Source of the DNA: Aureivirga marina
GTDB taxonomy: Bacteria > Bacteroidota > Bacteroidia > Flavobacteriales > Flavobacteriaceae
DNA: 64,000 nt
Assembly (NCBI RefSeq): GCF_015767265.1
Contig: NZ_JADPIB010000001.1
Location: forward strand, 434,001 to 498,000
Direction: 5' to 3'
The notes beneath the pieces are model-generated. The model did no database searches. It was not told the DNA's origin and was given only the letters and a program-made list of their open reading frames with translations. A program made the position numbers and the translations under genes. The number at the start of each line of letters is the position of its first letter. Within the stretch, counting starts at the first letter, position 1. Shown here one piece after another: positions 37,931 through 47,865 of the stretch.

Positions 37931-38275
37931 TTATTTTACTTTATCTACGATAGCTTTGAAAGCTTCTGGGTGATTCATCGCTAAATCTGCAAGAACTTTA
38001 CGGTTCAATTCGATGTTGTTAGCTTTTACTTGTCCCATGAACTTAGAGTAAGACATTCCGTATTGACGAGCACCTGCATTGATACGAGTGATCCATAAAG
38101 CACGGAAGTTTCTCTTTTTGTTTTTACGGTCTCTGTAAGAATATAACATTCCTTTTTCAACCGCGTTTTTAGCTACTGTATAAACATTTTTTCTTCTTCC
38201 AAAGTAACCTTTGGCTTGCTTCAAAATCTTTTTTCTTCTAGCTCTTGAAGCAACAGAATTTACTGATCTAGGCAT
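37931..38275 (-). CDS. rplT: 50S ribosomal protein L20
   Basis: 114 residues, standard length. Basic N-terminal helix ([20 protein letters not shown]), [22 protein letters not shown] and the C-terminal globular part are typical L20. Binds 23S rRNA early in large-subunit assembly. Last gene of the thrS operon; 93 bases separate it from rpmI, enough for an L20 autoregulatory leader, though I could not fold one with confidence. Confidence 0.98.
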   Translation of the reverse strand: MPRSVNSVASRARRKKILKQAKGYFGRRKNVYTVAKNAVEKGMLYSYRDRKNKKRNFRALWITRINAGARQYGMSYSKFMGQVKANNIELNRKVLADLAMNHPEAFKAIVDKVK

Positions 38276-38368
38276 AATTTTAAATTGTTTTTTGTAATAG
38301 GCGAATTATAAGTTTAATTTCTTGAAGCACTATTACAGGGTTAATAAATTACCGTAATTAACTATAAA

Positions 38369-38566
38369 TTACTTTAAAGTTAATTGTTGTTTAATGTTAG
38401 CCTCATCTGACTTATGTACTAATGCAGCATGAGTTAACTTTAATTTACGCTTCTTAGACTTTTTTGTCAAGATGTGACTTTTAAAAGCGTGCTTTCTCTT
38501 AATTTTTCCAGAACCTGTAAGCTTGAAACGCTTTTTGGCACTAGATTTAGTCTTCATTTTAGGCAT
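38369..38566 (-). CDS. rpmI: 50S ribosomal protein L35
   Basis: 65 residues, highly basic: [20 protein letters not shown] and [19 protein letters not shown] are the L35 landmarks. It lies between infC (31-base gap) and rplT, the conserved order. Confidence 0.98.
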   Translation of the reverse strand: MPKMKTKSSAKKRFKLTGSGKIKRKHAFKSHILTKKSKKRKLKLTHAALVHKSDEANIKQQLTLK

Positions 38567-38597
38567 CTTCTGTCCTTATTTTAAGCTTGCTTATATA

Positions 38598-39158
38598 CTA
38601 TTTCTTTTTAGGAGCTACGTACATAATCATACGTTTACCTTCTAATTTAGGCATTTGCTCCACTTTTCCGTATTCTTCTAAATCTTGCGCTAATCTTAAT
38701 AATAAGATTTGTCCTTGATCTTTGAATATAATTGATCTACCTTTAAAAAACACAAAAGCTTTAAGTTTCGCTCCATCTTGTAAAAACTTGATGGCGTGTT
38801 TTTTCTTAAATTCATAGTCATGTTCATCTGTTTGTGGTCCAAATCGAATTTCTTTAACAACTACTTTTGTCGCTTTCGATTTTAACGCTTTCTCACGTTT
38901 CTTTTGTTCGTAAAGAAACTTTTTGTAATCAATAATTTTACAAACAGGTGGTACTGCTTTTGGTGAAATCTCTACTAAATCTAGTTCTTGCTCTCTAGCA
39001 AACTCTCTAGCTTTTTCGATTTTGTATACACCAACTTCTACGTTATCTCCAACTAAACGTACTTCAGGAACATATTTTATTTTTTCATTAATTCTATGCT
39101 GTTCCTCTTTCTCTACTCTCCAAGGTCTTCTTTGACCTCTTTTTTTATTTAATGCTAT
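38598..39158 (-). CDS. infC: Translation initiation factor IF-3 with AUA start codon
   Basis: 186 residues. My reading of the minus strand gives a complete IF-3: an N-domain ([44 protein letters not shown]), a Lys-rich linker and a C-domain ([42 protein letters not shown]...[18 protein letters not shown]). It dissociates ribosomes and checks initiation codons. No ATG, GTG or TTG exists in frame at the N-terminus: upstream of [12 protein letters not shown] the frame reads TAA-GTC-ATA-GCA. ATA (39158-39156) is therefore the only credible start. Rare starts are a known autoregulatory device of infC (AUU in E. coli). It lies 25 bases after thrS. Confidence 0.93.
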   Translation of the reverse strand: MALNKKRGQRRPWRVEKEEQHRINEKIKYVPEVRLVGDNVEVGVYKIEKAREFAREQELDLVEISPKAVPPVCKIIDYKKFLYEQKKREKALKSKATKVVVKEIRFGPQTDEHDYEFKKKHAIKFLQDGAKLKAFVFFKGRSIIFKDQGQILLLRLAQDLEEYGKVEQMPKLEGKRMIMYVAPKKK

Positions 39159-39183
39159 GACTTAAAAAATTTAAAATTAAACT

Positions 39184-41124
39184 TTAAAACTGTTCTAATG
39201 AATTCTGAATTTCAGATTTGACTAAAGATACAAAATTTTCGATAGTATAAACTCCTAAATCTCCTTCTCCATGTTTACGTACAGAAACTGTCTGTTCTTT
39301 CTCTTCATTTTCTCCAACAATCAACATGTAAGGAATCTTATTTACTTCTGCATCTCTAATCTTTCTTCCTGTTTTTTCACTTCGATCATCAATCAGGGCG
39401 CGAATTTCGGAATTTTCTAGCAAACTAGAAACTTTTTCCGCATATTTTTGATATTTTTCACTGATTGGCAGCAAGATAACTTGTTCTGGAGTTAACCACA
39501 ATGGGAAATTTCCTCCTGTATGTTCAAGTAAAATTGCTGTAAATCTTTCCATAGATCCGAAAGGTGCTCTATGAATCATTACTGGTCTGTGTAGTTGGTT
39601 ATCTGAACCTTTGTATGATAAATCAAAACGCTCTGGTAAGTTGTAATCTACTTGAATTGTTCCAAGTTGCCAACTTCTTCCTAAAACATCTTTTACCATA
39701 AAATCTAATTTTGGTCCATAGAAAGCTGCTTCACCATATTCTACTACAGTGTTTAATCCTTTTTCTTTTGCAGCATTCATAATAGCATTTTCTGCTTTTT
39801 CCCAATTTTCATCAGAACCAATATATTTTTCTTTATTTTCTGGATCTCTTAAAGAAACTTGTGCAGTAAATTTATCAAAACCTAAAGCTTTGAAAACATA
39901 AAGTACTAAATCAATAACTCCTTTAAACTCTTGATCTAATTGATCTGGAGTACAGAAAATATGTGCATCATCTTGTGTAAAACAACGAACTCTCGTCAAT
40001 CCATGTAATTCTCCACTTTGCTCATATCTATAAACTGTACCAAATTCTGCAAAACGCTTTGGTAAGTCTTTATATGAATAAGGTTTTGTATTATAAACCT
40101 CACAGTGATGTGGACAGTTCATCGGTTTTAATAAGAATTCCTCATTTTCTTTTGGCGTATGAATTGGCTGGAAACTATCTTCACCATATTTCTCATAATG
40201 ACCAGAAGTAACATAAAGCTCTTTTTGTCCAATATGTGGTGTAACAACCATTTCATATCCTGCTTTCTTTTGTGCAGCTTTTAAGAAATTCTCTAAACGC
40301 TCACGAAGTGCAGCACCTTTTGGTAACCAAAGAGGAAGTCCTTGTCCTACTTTTTGAGAAAATGTAAATAGCTCTAAGTCTTTTCCTAATTTACGGTGAT
40401 CTCTTTTCTTTGCTTCCTCTAACATTTCTAAATACTCTTTAAGCATTTTTTGTTTTGGGAAAGAAATTCCGTAAACACGAGTTAACTGCGTATTTTTCTC
40501 ATCACCTCTCCAGTAAGCTCCTGCAACACTCATAATTTTTACAGCTTTAATAATTCCCGTGTTTGGAATGTGTCCTCCACGACATAAATCTGTAAAATTC
40601 GAATGATCACAGAAAGTAATATCTCCATCTGTTAAGTTTTCAATTAACTCAACTTTATATTCGTTTCCTTGTTTTTTATAAAAATCTAAAGCATCTGCTT
40701 TTGAAACTTCTCGCATCTCGAAAAGATATTTACCACGAGCAATTTCTAACATTTTATCTTCTATTTTTTTGAAATCTTTATCTGAAATTGTTTCACCTTC
40801 TAAATCAATATCATAATAAAAACCATTATCAATAGCTGGTCCGATTGTTAATTTCGCATCTGGATAAAAATGTGTGATTGCATCTGCTAATACGTGTGCT
40901 GATGAATGCCAAAAAGCTTTTTTACCTTCATCATCGTTAAACGTATACAAAGTTAAACTTCCGTCCGTGGTCAATGGTGTAGAAGTTTCAATGGTTTTTC
41001 CATCAAATCTTGCAGATATTACGTTTCTTGCAAAACCTTCGCTAATATCTTTTGCAACTTCCATTGCTGTAACCCCTTCTTGGAATTCTCTAACTGAACC
41101 GTCTGGTAGTGTAACTTTAATCAT
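39184..41124 (-). CDS. thrS: Threonine--tRNA ligase
   Basis: 646 residues. TGS domain at the N-terminus ([20 protein letters not shown]), editing domain with the metal motif [16 protein letters not shown] and a later Cys/His pair ([10 protein letters not shown]), class II catalytic core ([47 protein letters not shown]) and C-terminal anticodon domain ([10 protein letters not shown]...). Head of the thrS-infC-rpmI-rplT operon. The promoter lies so close to the ATG that no T-box or long leader can be present. Confidence 0.98.
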   Translation of the reverse strand: MIKVTLPDGSVREFQEGVTAMEVAKDISEGFARNVISARFDGKTIETSTPLTTDGSLTLYTFNDDEGKKAFWHSSAHVLADAITHFYPDAKLTIGPAIDNGFYYDIDLEGETISDKDFKKIEDKMLEIARGKYLFEMREVSKADALDFYKKQGNEYKVELIENLTDGDITFCDHSNFTDLCRGGHIPNTGIIKAVKIMSVAGAYWRGDEKNTQLTRVYGISFPKQKMLKEYLEMLEEAKKRDHRKLGKDLELFTFSQKVGQGLPLWLPKGAALRERLENFLKAAQKKAGYEMVVTPHIGQKELYVTSGHYEKYGEDSFQPIHTPKENEEFLLKPMNCPHHCEVYNTKPYSYKDLPKRFAEFGTVYRYEQSGELHGLTRVRCFTQDDAHIFCTPDQLDQEFKGVIDLVLYVFKALGFDKFTAQVSLRDPENKEKYIGSDENWEKAENAIMNAAKEKGLNTVVEYGEAAFYGPKLDFMVKDVLGRSWQLGTIQVDYNLPERFDLSYKGSDNQLHRPVMIHRAPFGSMERFTAILLEHTGGNFPLWLTPEQVILLPISEKYQKYAEKVSSLLENSEIRALIDDRSEKTGRKIRDAEVNKIPYMLIVGENEEKEQTVSVRKHGEGDLGVYTIENFVSLVKSEIQNSLEQF

Positions 41125-41146
41125 ATATGTTTAAATTTAATGAGTG

Positions 41147-41177
41147 CAAAGATATTAGTTTTCCTAATTTTTACCAA
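41147..41177 (-). promoter_or_regulatory. Promoter TTG-N20-TATCTTTG for thrS
   Basis: Minus-strand -33 TTG (41177-41175) and -7 TATCTTTG (41154-41147), 20 bp apart, 23 bases before the ATG; the predicted leader is under 20 nt. Confidence 0.75.
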
Positions 41178-41242
41178 TAGATTTTTTAATAGGTATATTA
41201 TTTTTAAGTAAATTATATGCTTTTTAGCTTTTTTACATAAAA

Positions 41243-41276
41243 AAAACAGTCGTAAAATTGACTTTACAACTGTTTT
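41243..41276 (-). terminator. Terminator after the DUF4197 gene
   Basis: Interrupted stem AAAACAGT/ACTGTTTT with an inner GTAAA/TTTAC pair, followed on the minus strand by a run of eight T; 20 bases past the stop. Confidence 0.75.
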
Positions 41277-41296
41277 CAACTAAAAATATTTTCTAT

Positions 41297-42037
41297 TTAT
41301 CCTTCTTTTTTATCTTGTAAAGCAAATACTTTTTTCAATAAATCTGAAGTTCTTTCTTTTACATCTGCTCTAATTTTCTCTTCTTCAACAGCAATCATTT
41401 TATAAACTCCTTTTAAAGCTTCATTCGTCACATAATCTGTTAAATCCGGATTAATATCATTTGTTAAAGGAATCGCATTGTATTTCGTAATAATTGTATT
41501 CCAAATATCATTCGCTCCAACTTTATCAAATGATTTTTGAATAATTGGCTTAAATTTCGTGTATAATGGTGATTCTGTTTTTGCTTCTAAATAAAGTGTT
41601 GCAGCATCTTTATTTCCTAAAAGAATTTTCTTCGCATCTTCAAAAGTCATTTCTTTAATTGCAGAAACAAAAATTGGTGTTGCTTCTTTCACTGCTTCTG
41701 AAGCTGCTTCATTTAATTTCATCACACCTTTGTCCGCTATATTTCCTAAACCAATATCACGCAACGTTTGATCTACTTTTTTTAAATCTTCTGGTAATTG
41801 AATTTTCGCAAGTGGATTATTGTAAAATCCATTTTCCATTGCAAGTTTACTTACCTCAACTTTTACACCTTTTTCTAAAGCTTCTTTTAAACCATTTCCA
41901 ATTTGCGCACTAGTTAACGCTTGAGGCTGTGTTAAAATATCTGAAGGCAAATTATTTGCTACTTGTTGTAATTCTGCACACGAAAAAAAAGAAAGTGTCA
42001 ATGCCATAACACCAACTTTCACCATATGTTTTTTCAT
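41297..42037 (-). CDS. DUF4197 lipoprotein
   Basis: 246 residues from the ATG at 42037; an upstream in-frame extension of 18 residues overlaps the preceding gene and would spoil the signal peptide. MKKHMVKVGVMALTLSFFSC is a lipoprotein signal with the Cys of the lipobox at residue 20. The rest is helical (IGNGLKEALEKGVKVEVSKL...FYNNPLAKIQLPEDLKKV), the DUF4197 pattern. Function unknown; expected to be a periplasmic-side lipoprotein. Confidence 0.85.
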   Translation of the reverse strand: MKKHMVKVGVMALTLSFFSCAELQQVANNLPSDILTQPQALTSAQIGNGLKEALEKGVKVEVSKLAMENGFYNNPLAKIQLPEDLKKVDQTLRDIGLGNIADKGVMKLNEAASEAVKEATPIFVSAIKEMTFEDAKKILLGNKDAATLYLEAKTESPLYTKFKPIIQKSFDKVGANDIWNTIITKYNAIPLTNDINPDLTDYVTNEALKGVYKMIAVEEEKIRADVKERTSDLLKKVFALQDKKEG

Positions 42038-42038
42038 A

Positions 42039-42269
<231 letters not shown>

Positions 42270-42839
42270 TTATTTTTTTGATTGACCAGGTGGATATTGT
42301 TTTAAAATTTCTGCAACAAACTCATTAATTTGTTGCGTTTTCTTTTCTGGATTTGAAGTCGTTTCTGAAATCGCTCCTTGTCCAACTCCTTGCCAAATCA
42401 ATCGATATTTTTCAGCATCTATAAAATCAATAAATAAGGTTCCAGTAGTAGATTCTGTAACTTGTGTGCTAGGCCATCCACCATAAAAACCTCCATAATA
42501 CCAAGGATACCATCCGTAATAACCATAACCATACCAACCAAAATTATTCTGGTACACATTTACATCTTTTCTTGCTTTTGTAAAAATACTCACTAACATA
42601 TCTGGATTTTCAGATTTTGTCATTCCTTTTGCAATTAAGTTATCTTCAATTGCATGTAGGATTCTTCTTTTATCTAAATCTGAAATCTTTGCTTTATCAA
42701 TTCCTTTTTTATCAAAAGCAAATGTTTTGTAATTCGTAAAATTTACAGAAGTATCATAGTCTTCGCTTACTTGAATTGAAGCACAAGAAACTACTGAAAT
42801 GGCTAATACAATACCTAATATATATTTTATAACTCTCAT
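42270..42839 (-). CDS. DUF4136 lipoprotein
   Basis: 189 residues. Lipoprotein signal (MRVIKYILGIVLAISVVSCAS, lipobox Cys at about 19), then the DUF4136 beginning VSEDYDTSVNFTNYKTFAFD. A Tyr/Gly/Trp-rich stretch (about 101-125, FGWYGYGYYGWYPWYYGG) is followed by TGTLFIDFIDAEKYRLIWQGVG. Function unknown; periplasmic or outer-membrane lipoprotein. Confidence 0.85.
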   Translation of the reverse strand: MRVIKYILGIVLAISVVSCASIQVSEDYDTSVNFTNYKTFAFDKKGIDKAKISDLDKRRILHAIEDNLIAKGMTKSENPDMLVSIFTKARKDVNVYQNNFGWYGYGYYGWYPWYYGGFYGGWPSTQVTESTTGTLFIDFIDAEKYRLIWQGVGQGAISETTSNPEKKTQQINEFVAEILKQYPPGQSKK

Positions 42840-42934
42840 ATCTTTTATTTTTGAATTAATTCTATTTCTTATAAAATATCATTCATAAAATCTATTTCAA
42901 TCGTAAATTATATATCGGCAGTTTTATTTATCAA

Positions 42935-44932
42935 TTAAAATAAATCTTCTAACAAATGATCTTCTACTGTGTTCGGCATCGTCACTTTTAAGTTTGGCTC
43001 TACCTCCATTGCTCTTTCAATTGCAAAGTTAGCTTCTTTGTTTCTTGCCCAACTTCTTCTTGCAATACCATTGTTCACATCCCAGAATAACATGCGTTTC
43101 AGACGAGTATCAGCCTCTTTCGAACCATCAAGAACCATACCGAATCCTCCATTGATTACTTCTCCCCATCCTACTCCACCTCCGTTGTGGATAGAAACCC
43201 AAGTTGCTCCACGGAATGAATCACCAATTACATTGTGAATCGCCATGTCAGCTGTAAATCTTGAACCATCATAAATATTTGATGTTTCTCTAAAAGGAGA
43301 ATCTGTTCCAGAAACATCATGATGATCTCTTCCTAAAACAACAGTTCCGATTTTTCCTTCTGCAATTGCATTATTGAAAGCTTCTGCGATTTTCATTCTT
43401 CCTTCTGCATCTGCATAAAGAATTCTCGCTTGTGAACCTACAACTAATTTATTCTCTTGCGCTCCTTTAATCCAACGAATATTATCTTCCATTTGCTGTT
43501 GAATTTCTGCTGGAGATTTCTTTTTGATTTCTTCTAAAACTTCACAAGCAATGGCATCAGTTTTAGCTAAATCTTCTGGATCTGCTGAAGCACAAACCCA
43601 ACGGAATGGTCCAAACCCATAATCAAAACACATTGGTCCCATAATATCTTGCACATAAGAAGGATATTTAAAATCTCTTCCATTTTCTGCAAAAATATCT
43701 GCTCCCGCTCTACTCGATTCTAATAAGAAAGCATTTCCATAATCAAAGAAATAAGTTCCTTTTGCTGCATGATTATTTACTGCTGCTGCATGTCTTCTTA
43801 AAGTTTCTTGAACCTTTTCTTTAAATAATTCTGGTTCATTAGCCATCATTTCATTAGCTTCTTCAAAAGAAACTCCAACTGGATAATATCCTCCAGCCCA
43901 TGGATTATGTAATGAAGTTTGATCTGAACCTAAATCAATATAAACACCTGCTTTATCGAAATGTTCCCAAACATCTACAATATTTCCTTGATAAGCAATA
44001 GAAACAACTTCTTTATTCTCTTTTGCTTTAAGAACTCTCTTCGTTAATTCGTCTAAATCAGAAATCACTTCATCAACCCAACCTTGAGAATGACGAGTAT
44101 GTGTAGCTTTTGGATTTACCTCAGCAACTACAGAAACACATCCTGCAATATTTCCTGCTTTTGGCTGTGCTCCACTCATTCCCCCTAATCCTGAAGTAAC
44201 AAATAATTTTCCTGCTAATCCTTCTCCGTCTTTTGAAATTTTTCTTCCAGCATTTAAAACTGTAATAGTTGTTCCATGTACAATTCCTTGTGGACCAATA
44301 TACATATAACTTCCTGCCGTCATTTGTCCATACTGTGTTACTCCTAAAGCATTAAATTTTTCCCAATCATCTTGTTTTGAATAATTCGGAATCATCATTC
44401 CATTAGTAACAACAACTCTTGGAGCTTCTTTATGAGAAGGAAATAATCCCATTGGATGTCCAGAATACATTACTAAAGTTTGCTCATCTGTCATTTCTGC
44501 TAAATATTGCATTGTTAACAGATATTGCGCCCAGTTTTGGAAAACTGCTCCATTTCCTCCATAAGTAATTAATTCATGTGGATGCTGTGCAACTGCATAA
44601 TCCAAATTATTTTGAATCATGTGCATTATTGCTTTGGCTTGTTCTGATTTCCCAGGATACTCTTCAATTGGACGAGCATACATTTTATAATTTGGACGAT
44701 AGCGATACATATAAATTCTACCATAAGTTTCTAACTCATGAGCAAAATCTTTCGCTAAAACTTCATGTTGTTCTTTATCAAAATAACGTAAAGCATTACG
44801 AATTGCTAACTGCTTTTCTTCTTTAGATAAAATGTCTTTACGTTTTGGTGCATGATTTATAGAAGTATCATAAGGTTGTTCTGCTGGAATTTCCTTTGGA
44901 ATACCTTGTAATATTTGTTCTTTAAATGTCAT
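42935..44932 (-). CDS. hutU: Urocanate hydratase
   Basis: 665 residues, about 100 longer than the proteobacterial enzyme. NAD-containing enzyme converting urocanate to imidazolonepropionate, second step of histidine breakdown. Landmarks: ITYGGNGAVFQNWAQYLL, YSGHPMGLFPSH, GKLFVTSGLGGMSGAQPKA, GRDHHDVSGTDSPFRETSN and SIHNGGGVGWGEVINGGFGMVLDG. The other hut genes are not nearby. It has its own -7 element 26 bases upstream. Confidence 0.96.
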   Translation of the reverse strand: MTFKEQILQGIPKEIPAEQPYDTSINHAPKRKDILSKEEKQLAIRNALRYFDKEQHEVLAKDFAHELETYGRIYMYRYRPNYKMYARPIEEYPGKSEQAKAIMHMIQNNLDYAVAQHPHELITYGGNGAVFQNWAQYLLTMQYLAEMTDEQTLVMYSGHPMGLFPSHKEAPRVVVTNGMMIPNYSKQDDWEKFNALGVTQYGQMTAGSYMYIGPQGIVHGTTITVLNAGRKISKDGEGLAGKLFVTSGLGGMSGAQPKAGNIAGCVSVVAEVNPKATHTRHSQGWVDEVISDLDELTKRVLKAKENKEVVSIAYQGNIVDVWEHFDKAGVYIDLGSDQTSLHNPWAGGYYPVGVSFEEANEMMANEPELFKEKVQETLRRHAAAVNNHAAKGTYFFDYGNAFLLESSRAGADIFAENGRDFKYPSYVQDIMGPMCFDYGFGPFRWVCASADPEDLAKTDAIACEVLEEIKKKSPAEIQQQMEDNIRWIKGAQENKLVVGSQARILYADAEGRMKIAEAFNNAIAEGKIGTVVLGRDHHDVSGTDSPFRETSNIYDGSRFTADMAIHNVIGDSFRGATWVSIHNGGGVGWGEVINGGFGMVLDGSKEADTRLKRMLFWDVNNGIARRSWARNKEANFAIERAMEVEPNLKVTMPNTVEDHLLEDLF

Positions 44933-44957
44933 ATTTAAATTCTTTTTTAAGGGTTTT

Positions 44958-44965
44958 CAAATTTA
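44958..44965 (-). promoter_or_regulatory. -7 element TAAATTTG for hutU
   Basis: Exact TAnnTTTG on the minus strand, 26 bases before the hutU ATG; no -33 TTG at normal spacing, which would fit a regulated promoter. Confidence 0.45.
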
Positions 44966-45003
44966 CAAGTTTTTATTTAGCTGAAAAACCGATACTTCAA
45001 AGT

Positions 45004-45648
45004 TTATTTTTCAAAAGGACTTTCCATTCCCATCGCTTTCGGATCCATCATTGTATATGCTTCTGAAACTTCAAAAACTTTATCTTCTAATTTTTTCTCT
45101 TCAACAGACTCTAAGCTCACTTTCATCTTCATTCCATCCACACTTGTTGTGTATTCTAAAGGCATTCCATTCACTGGAACTAAAAACACATTAAATTTAT
45201 TTGGTAATTCTTCTGTATACCATAATTCAACTTGATTTCCATCTTGATTAAAAGTTACTTTTTTAGCTTTATATCCTTTGATGACTCTAGTTTCTTCCGA
45301 AAATTTTAAATCTACTTTATCCACATCCATTTTTTCTTCTTTTAAATCGAACTTCATTCCCATTTTTTGTCCGTTCATATCTAAAAGCATACTCAATTCT
45401 TCTTTTTTATTATCTGCAATAAATGTTTGCATTCCTCCCATCATTTCTTGCTCAATCTTGAACATTTCTCCTTTTCTATAAGCTGTAGAAAATTTTGGCA
45501 ATTGATCTTTGTAAGCCATCATTTCTTCTGGCAGGTGTAAATATTCAAATTTATACACTAAAATTCCTTCAAAATCTTTTTGTGCCTTAACTTCATTTAC
45601 ATTTAAAAAACTAACTGCAAATAATAAGAATACGATAATTTTTTTCAT
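45004..45648 (-). CDS. DUF4412-type exported protein
   Basis: 214 residues with a cleavable signal peptide (1-22, ending VKAQ). The mature part is beta-rich and methionine-rich (FKIEQEMMGGMQTFIADNKKEELSMLLDMNGQKMGM; C-terminal YTMMDPKAMGM). The motif KGYKAKKVTF followed by VELWYTEELP is typical of the DUF4412/GLPGLI-like proteins of Bacteroidota. Periplasmic; function unknown. Confidence 0.75.
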   Translation of the reverse strand: MKKIIVFLLFAVSFLNVNEVKAQKDFEGILVYKFEYLHLPEEMMAYKDQLPKFSTAYRKGEMFKIEQEMMGGMQTFIADNKKEELSMLLDMNGQKMGMKFDLKEEKMDVDKVDLKFSEETRVIKGYKAKKVTFNQDGNQVELWYTEELPNKFNVFLVPVNGMPLEYTTSVDGMKMKVSLESVEEKKLEDKVFEVSEAYTMMDPKAMGMESPFEK

Positions 45649-45736
45649 GATTCTGCTTTTTAAAAATTCAATTTAAGTTACTTCTTTTTCAAGCAAAAAG
45701 TAGAATCAAAAATGTTATTTAAAACCCAAAACTAAA

Positions 45737-46417
45737 TTAAGAAATACTTAATCCTCCATCTACATGAATCGTTTGTCCTGTAATCCAAGAAGCCTTTTCG
45801 GAAAGTAAAAAACAAGCAGCATTGGCAATGTCTTCTACAGAACCAATTCTTTTTAAAGGGTGCATTTCTGAAGATTTTTTAATTTTTAAATCATTATTTA
45901 GCAATTTTTCTGCGAGTGGTGTTTTTGTTAAAGAAGGAGCAATTACATTGACTCTAATTTTCGGTGCATATTCCACAGCAAAAGATCTGGCAAATCCTTC
46001 AATAGCACTTTTTGCTGCACTAATACTCGTATGAAAATTCATTCCTTTTGTCGCTGCAATAGAACTAAAAAAAACCATACTTGCATTTTCTGGTTTCAAT
46101 AATTTTGGAAGAATTATTTGTAAATTTTCAATCATAATCAGAAAATTTATGTTTAAATCAGCTTGAAAATCATCAACACTCAACGTTTTAAAAGGTTTTA
46201 AATTGATACTTCCAGGGCAATACACAAAACCATCTAACGAATCAGGAAGTAAATTTGGATTGATTGTTTGTCGTTCTACATCCAAAGAAAGATGTGTAAT
46301 ATTTTTTGTTTCTTCAATTGTTCTTGAAGCAACAAAAACATTATTTTCTTTCTTTAAAATAGCTGCGATTTCTTTTCCAATTCCGTGTGATCCTCCGATT
46401 ATTAGATAGTTTTTCAT
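45737..46417 (-). CDS. SDR-family oxidoreductase lacking the catalytic Tyr
   Basis: 226 residues. Short-chain dehydrogenase fold with the dinucleotide loop GGSHGIG (8-14), the structural motif FVYCPGS in place of NNAG and the C-terminal ASWITGQTIHVDGG. At the active site the YxxxK motif reads IxxxK (Ile132, Lys136, in HTSISAAKSAIEG), so the usual proton donor is missing; Ser119 may be retained. It is 18 bases after the SRPBCC gene. Chemistry is uncertain; the fold is not. Confidence 0.85.
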   Translation of the reverse strand: MKNYLIIGGSHGIGKEIAAILKKENNVFVASRTIEETKNITHLSLDVERQTINPNLLPDSLDGFVYCPGSINLKPFKTLSVDDFQADLNINFLIMIENLQIILPKLLKPENASMVFFSSIAATKGMNFHTSISAAKSAIEGFARSFAVEYAPKIRVNVIAPSLTKTPLAEKLLNNDLKIKKSSEMHPLKRIGSVEDIANAACFLLSEKASWITGQTIHVDGGLSIS

Positions 46418-46435
46418 GATGTATTTTTTTAATTG

Positions 46436-46891
46436 TCAATATTTCCCAAATAATTCTTCAAGTTTTTTAACTCTAAATTCAAAAATGTCTTCCAATTGTT
46501 TTTTTACAAAAATTCCATGAGCTGCTTTTCCTAAAATTCCCATTGGAAGATCGTAATCTACAATATCAATCACTTCAACTCCACCTTCAATTTCTTTAAA
46601 AAAATGTTTGTGATGCCAAAATTTATAAGGTCCGAATCGCTGTTCATCAACAAAATAATATTTATCCTCAACATGCGTAATTTCCGTCACCCAATTCATT
46701 TTGATTCCTAAAAAAGGGCTTACTTTATATTTAATAATTTGCCCAGAAAACATCTCTGTATCTGCACCGTAAACTATTTTAAATTTCAAACTATCTGGCG
46801 TCATTCCTTCCAAGTTTTTTGGACTAGAAAAATACTTCCAGCAAGTTTCTAAATCGATTGGTAATTTTTGTGTTCTTTTTAATCGATACAT
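46436..46891 (-). CDS. SRPBCC-family protein
   Basis: 151 residues, START/Bet v 1-like fold: N-terminal LPIDLETCWKYFSSPKNLEGMTP, central VTEITHVEDKYYFVDEQRFGPYKFWHHKHFFKEIEGGVEV and DYDLPMGILGK. Such proteins bind hydrophobic ligands or cell-surface lipids; no specific ligand can be named. It is the first gene of a pair with the SDR. I recall this pair accompanying photolyase genes in related genomes, but none is present here. Confidence 0.82.
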   Translation of the reverse strand: MYRLKRTQKLPIDLETCWKYFSSPKNLEGMTPDSLKFKIVYGADTEMFSGQIIKYKVSPFLGIKMNWVTEITHVEDKYYFVDEQRFGPYKFWHHKHFFKEIEGGVEVIDIVDYDLPMGILGKAAHGIFVKKQLEDIFEFRVKKLEELFGKY

Positions 46892-46965
46892 TTTTCCAAT
46901 TTTATACTATTAATTTACTTCTTTTCTTTAGCTTAAAAAAGTCTAATTTTAAACTTTTTAGATAA

Positions 46966-47001
46966 AAAAAGCGAAATGTTTTATATTACATTTCGCTTTT
47001 T
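46966..47001 (-). terminator. Terminator after the DUF2797 gene
   Basis: 14-bp stem AAAAAGCGAAATGT/ACATTTCGCTTTTT with an 8-base loop; A/T runs on both sides. Confidence 0.85.
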
Positions 47002-47019
47002 AATTTTTTGTTTATTTTT

Positions 47020-47817
47020 TTATATTAAATCAATTTCAACAACATAACCTTCATTGCTTCGAATATTGAAAACTGTTCCATCTTCAAAAATTAAATATTG
47101 TCCTTTGACTCCCATTAATTTTCCAGAATAAGTTGGTGTTTTTTCAAGATTTAAGCTTTTTACTTTTGTTGGATATTTCTCCACAGGATAATTTAATGTA
47201 ATTACTTCTTGTGCTTCTTCTGAAAAATATTCTTTTACTTCCTCTGGTAAAACTTCTTTAATTTTTGGAAGTTCCGCAGTCAAATCAGCTTCAATCACTT
47301 CGTTTTTCAACATTTTTCGCCAATTTGTTTTATCTACATATTTATCTTTTAAAGCAACTTCCGTAATTCCTGCCAAATAACGATTCGGAACTTCAATAAT
47401 CGGAATTGCTTTTGAAGCTCCTTGATCAATCCAACGTGTTGGAATTTGTGATTTTCTAGTTACTCCAACTTTCACACTTGAAGAAAGCGCCAAATACACA
47501 ATATGTGGTTGTAATTGTGCTTTTTTCTCATAAGCCAAATCACGATCTTCGATATCCAAATGTGCTTTACTCAATTCTGGTTTCATAATCCAATCCGCAG
47601 CTTGTGGAATTTTATAGAAACAATCGTAACAAAATCCTTGACGAAATATTTTTTTATTCTCTCCACAATTCAAACATTTATACTCTTTGAACCTAATTGT
47701 AAGTTCTTTATCTAACAATTGATTTAAGTTCAAAAAATCATTCTCCATGTCTAAATAATACTGAATTTTCGAGTCAAATTCAGTTGCCATTTTTTTTAAA
47801 ACACCTTGGTATTGCAT
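47020..47817 (-). CDS. DUF2797 protein
   Basis: 265 residues. Four-cysteine zinc-like pattern near the N-terminus (CLNCGENKKIFRQGFCYDC, about 48-66), then a GIY-YIG-like region (HIVYLALSSSVKVGVTRKSQIPTRWIDQGA), which is the DUF2797 arrangement. A nuclease-like fold is suggested by that region but activity is unproven. It is divergent from the GH3 gene over only 48 bases. Confidence 0.85.
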   Translation of the reverse strand: MQYQGVLKKMATEFDSKIQYYLDMENDFLNLNQLLDKELTIRFKEYKCLNCGENKKIFRQGFCYDCFYKIPQAADWIMKPELSKAHLDIEDRDLAYEKKAQLQPHIVYLALSSSVKVGVTRKSQIPTRWIDQGASKAIPIIEVPNRYLAGITEVALKDKYVDKTNWRKMLKNEVIEADLTAELPKIKEVLPEEVKEYFSEEAQEVITLNYPVEKYPTKVKSLNLEKTPTYSGKLMGVKGQYLIFEDGTVFNIRSNEGYVVEIDLI

Positions 47818-47865
47818 AAAAGATTTTTACTAATTTTAAACTTGGATAAAGATAAGCAAATTAAG

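Noticed and set aside
41125-41242. T-box or other leader riboswitch upstream of thrS
   Set aside because: The promoter lies 23 bases before the ATG, so there is no room for a leader, and T-boxes are not expected in this phylum.
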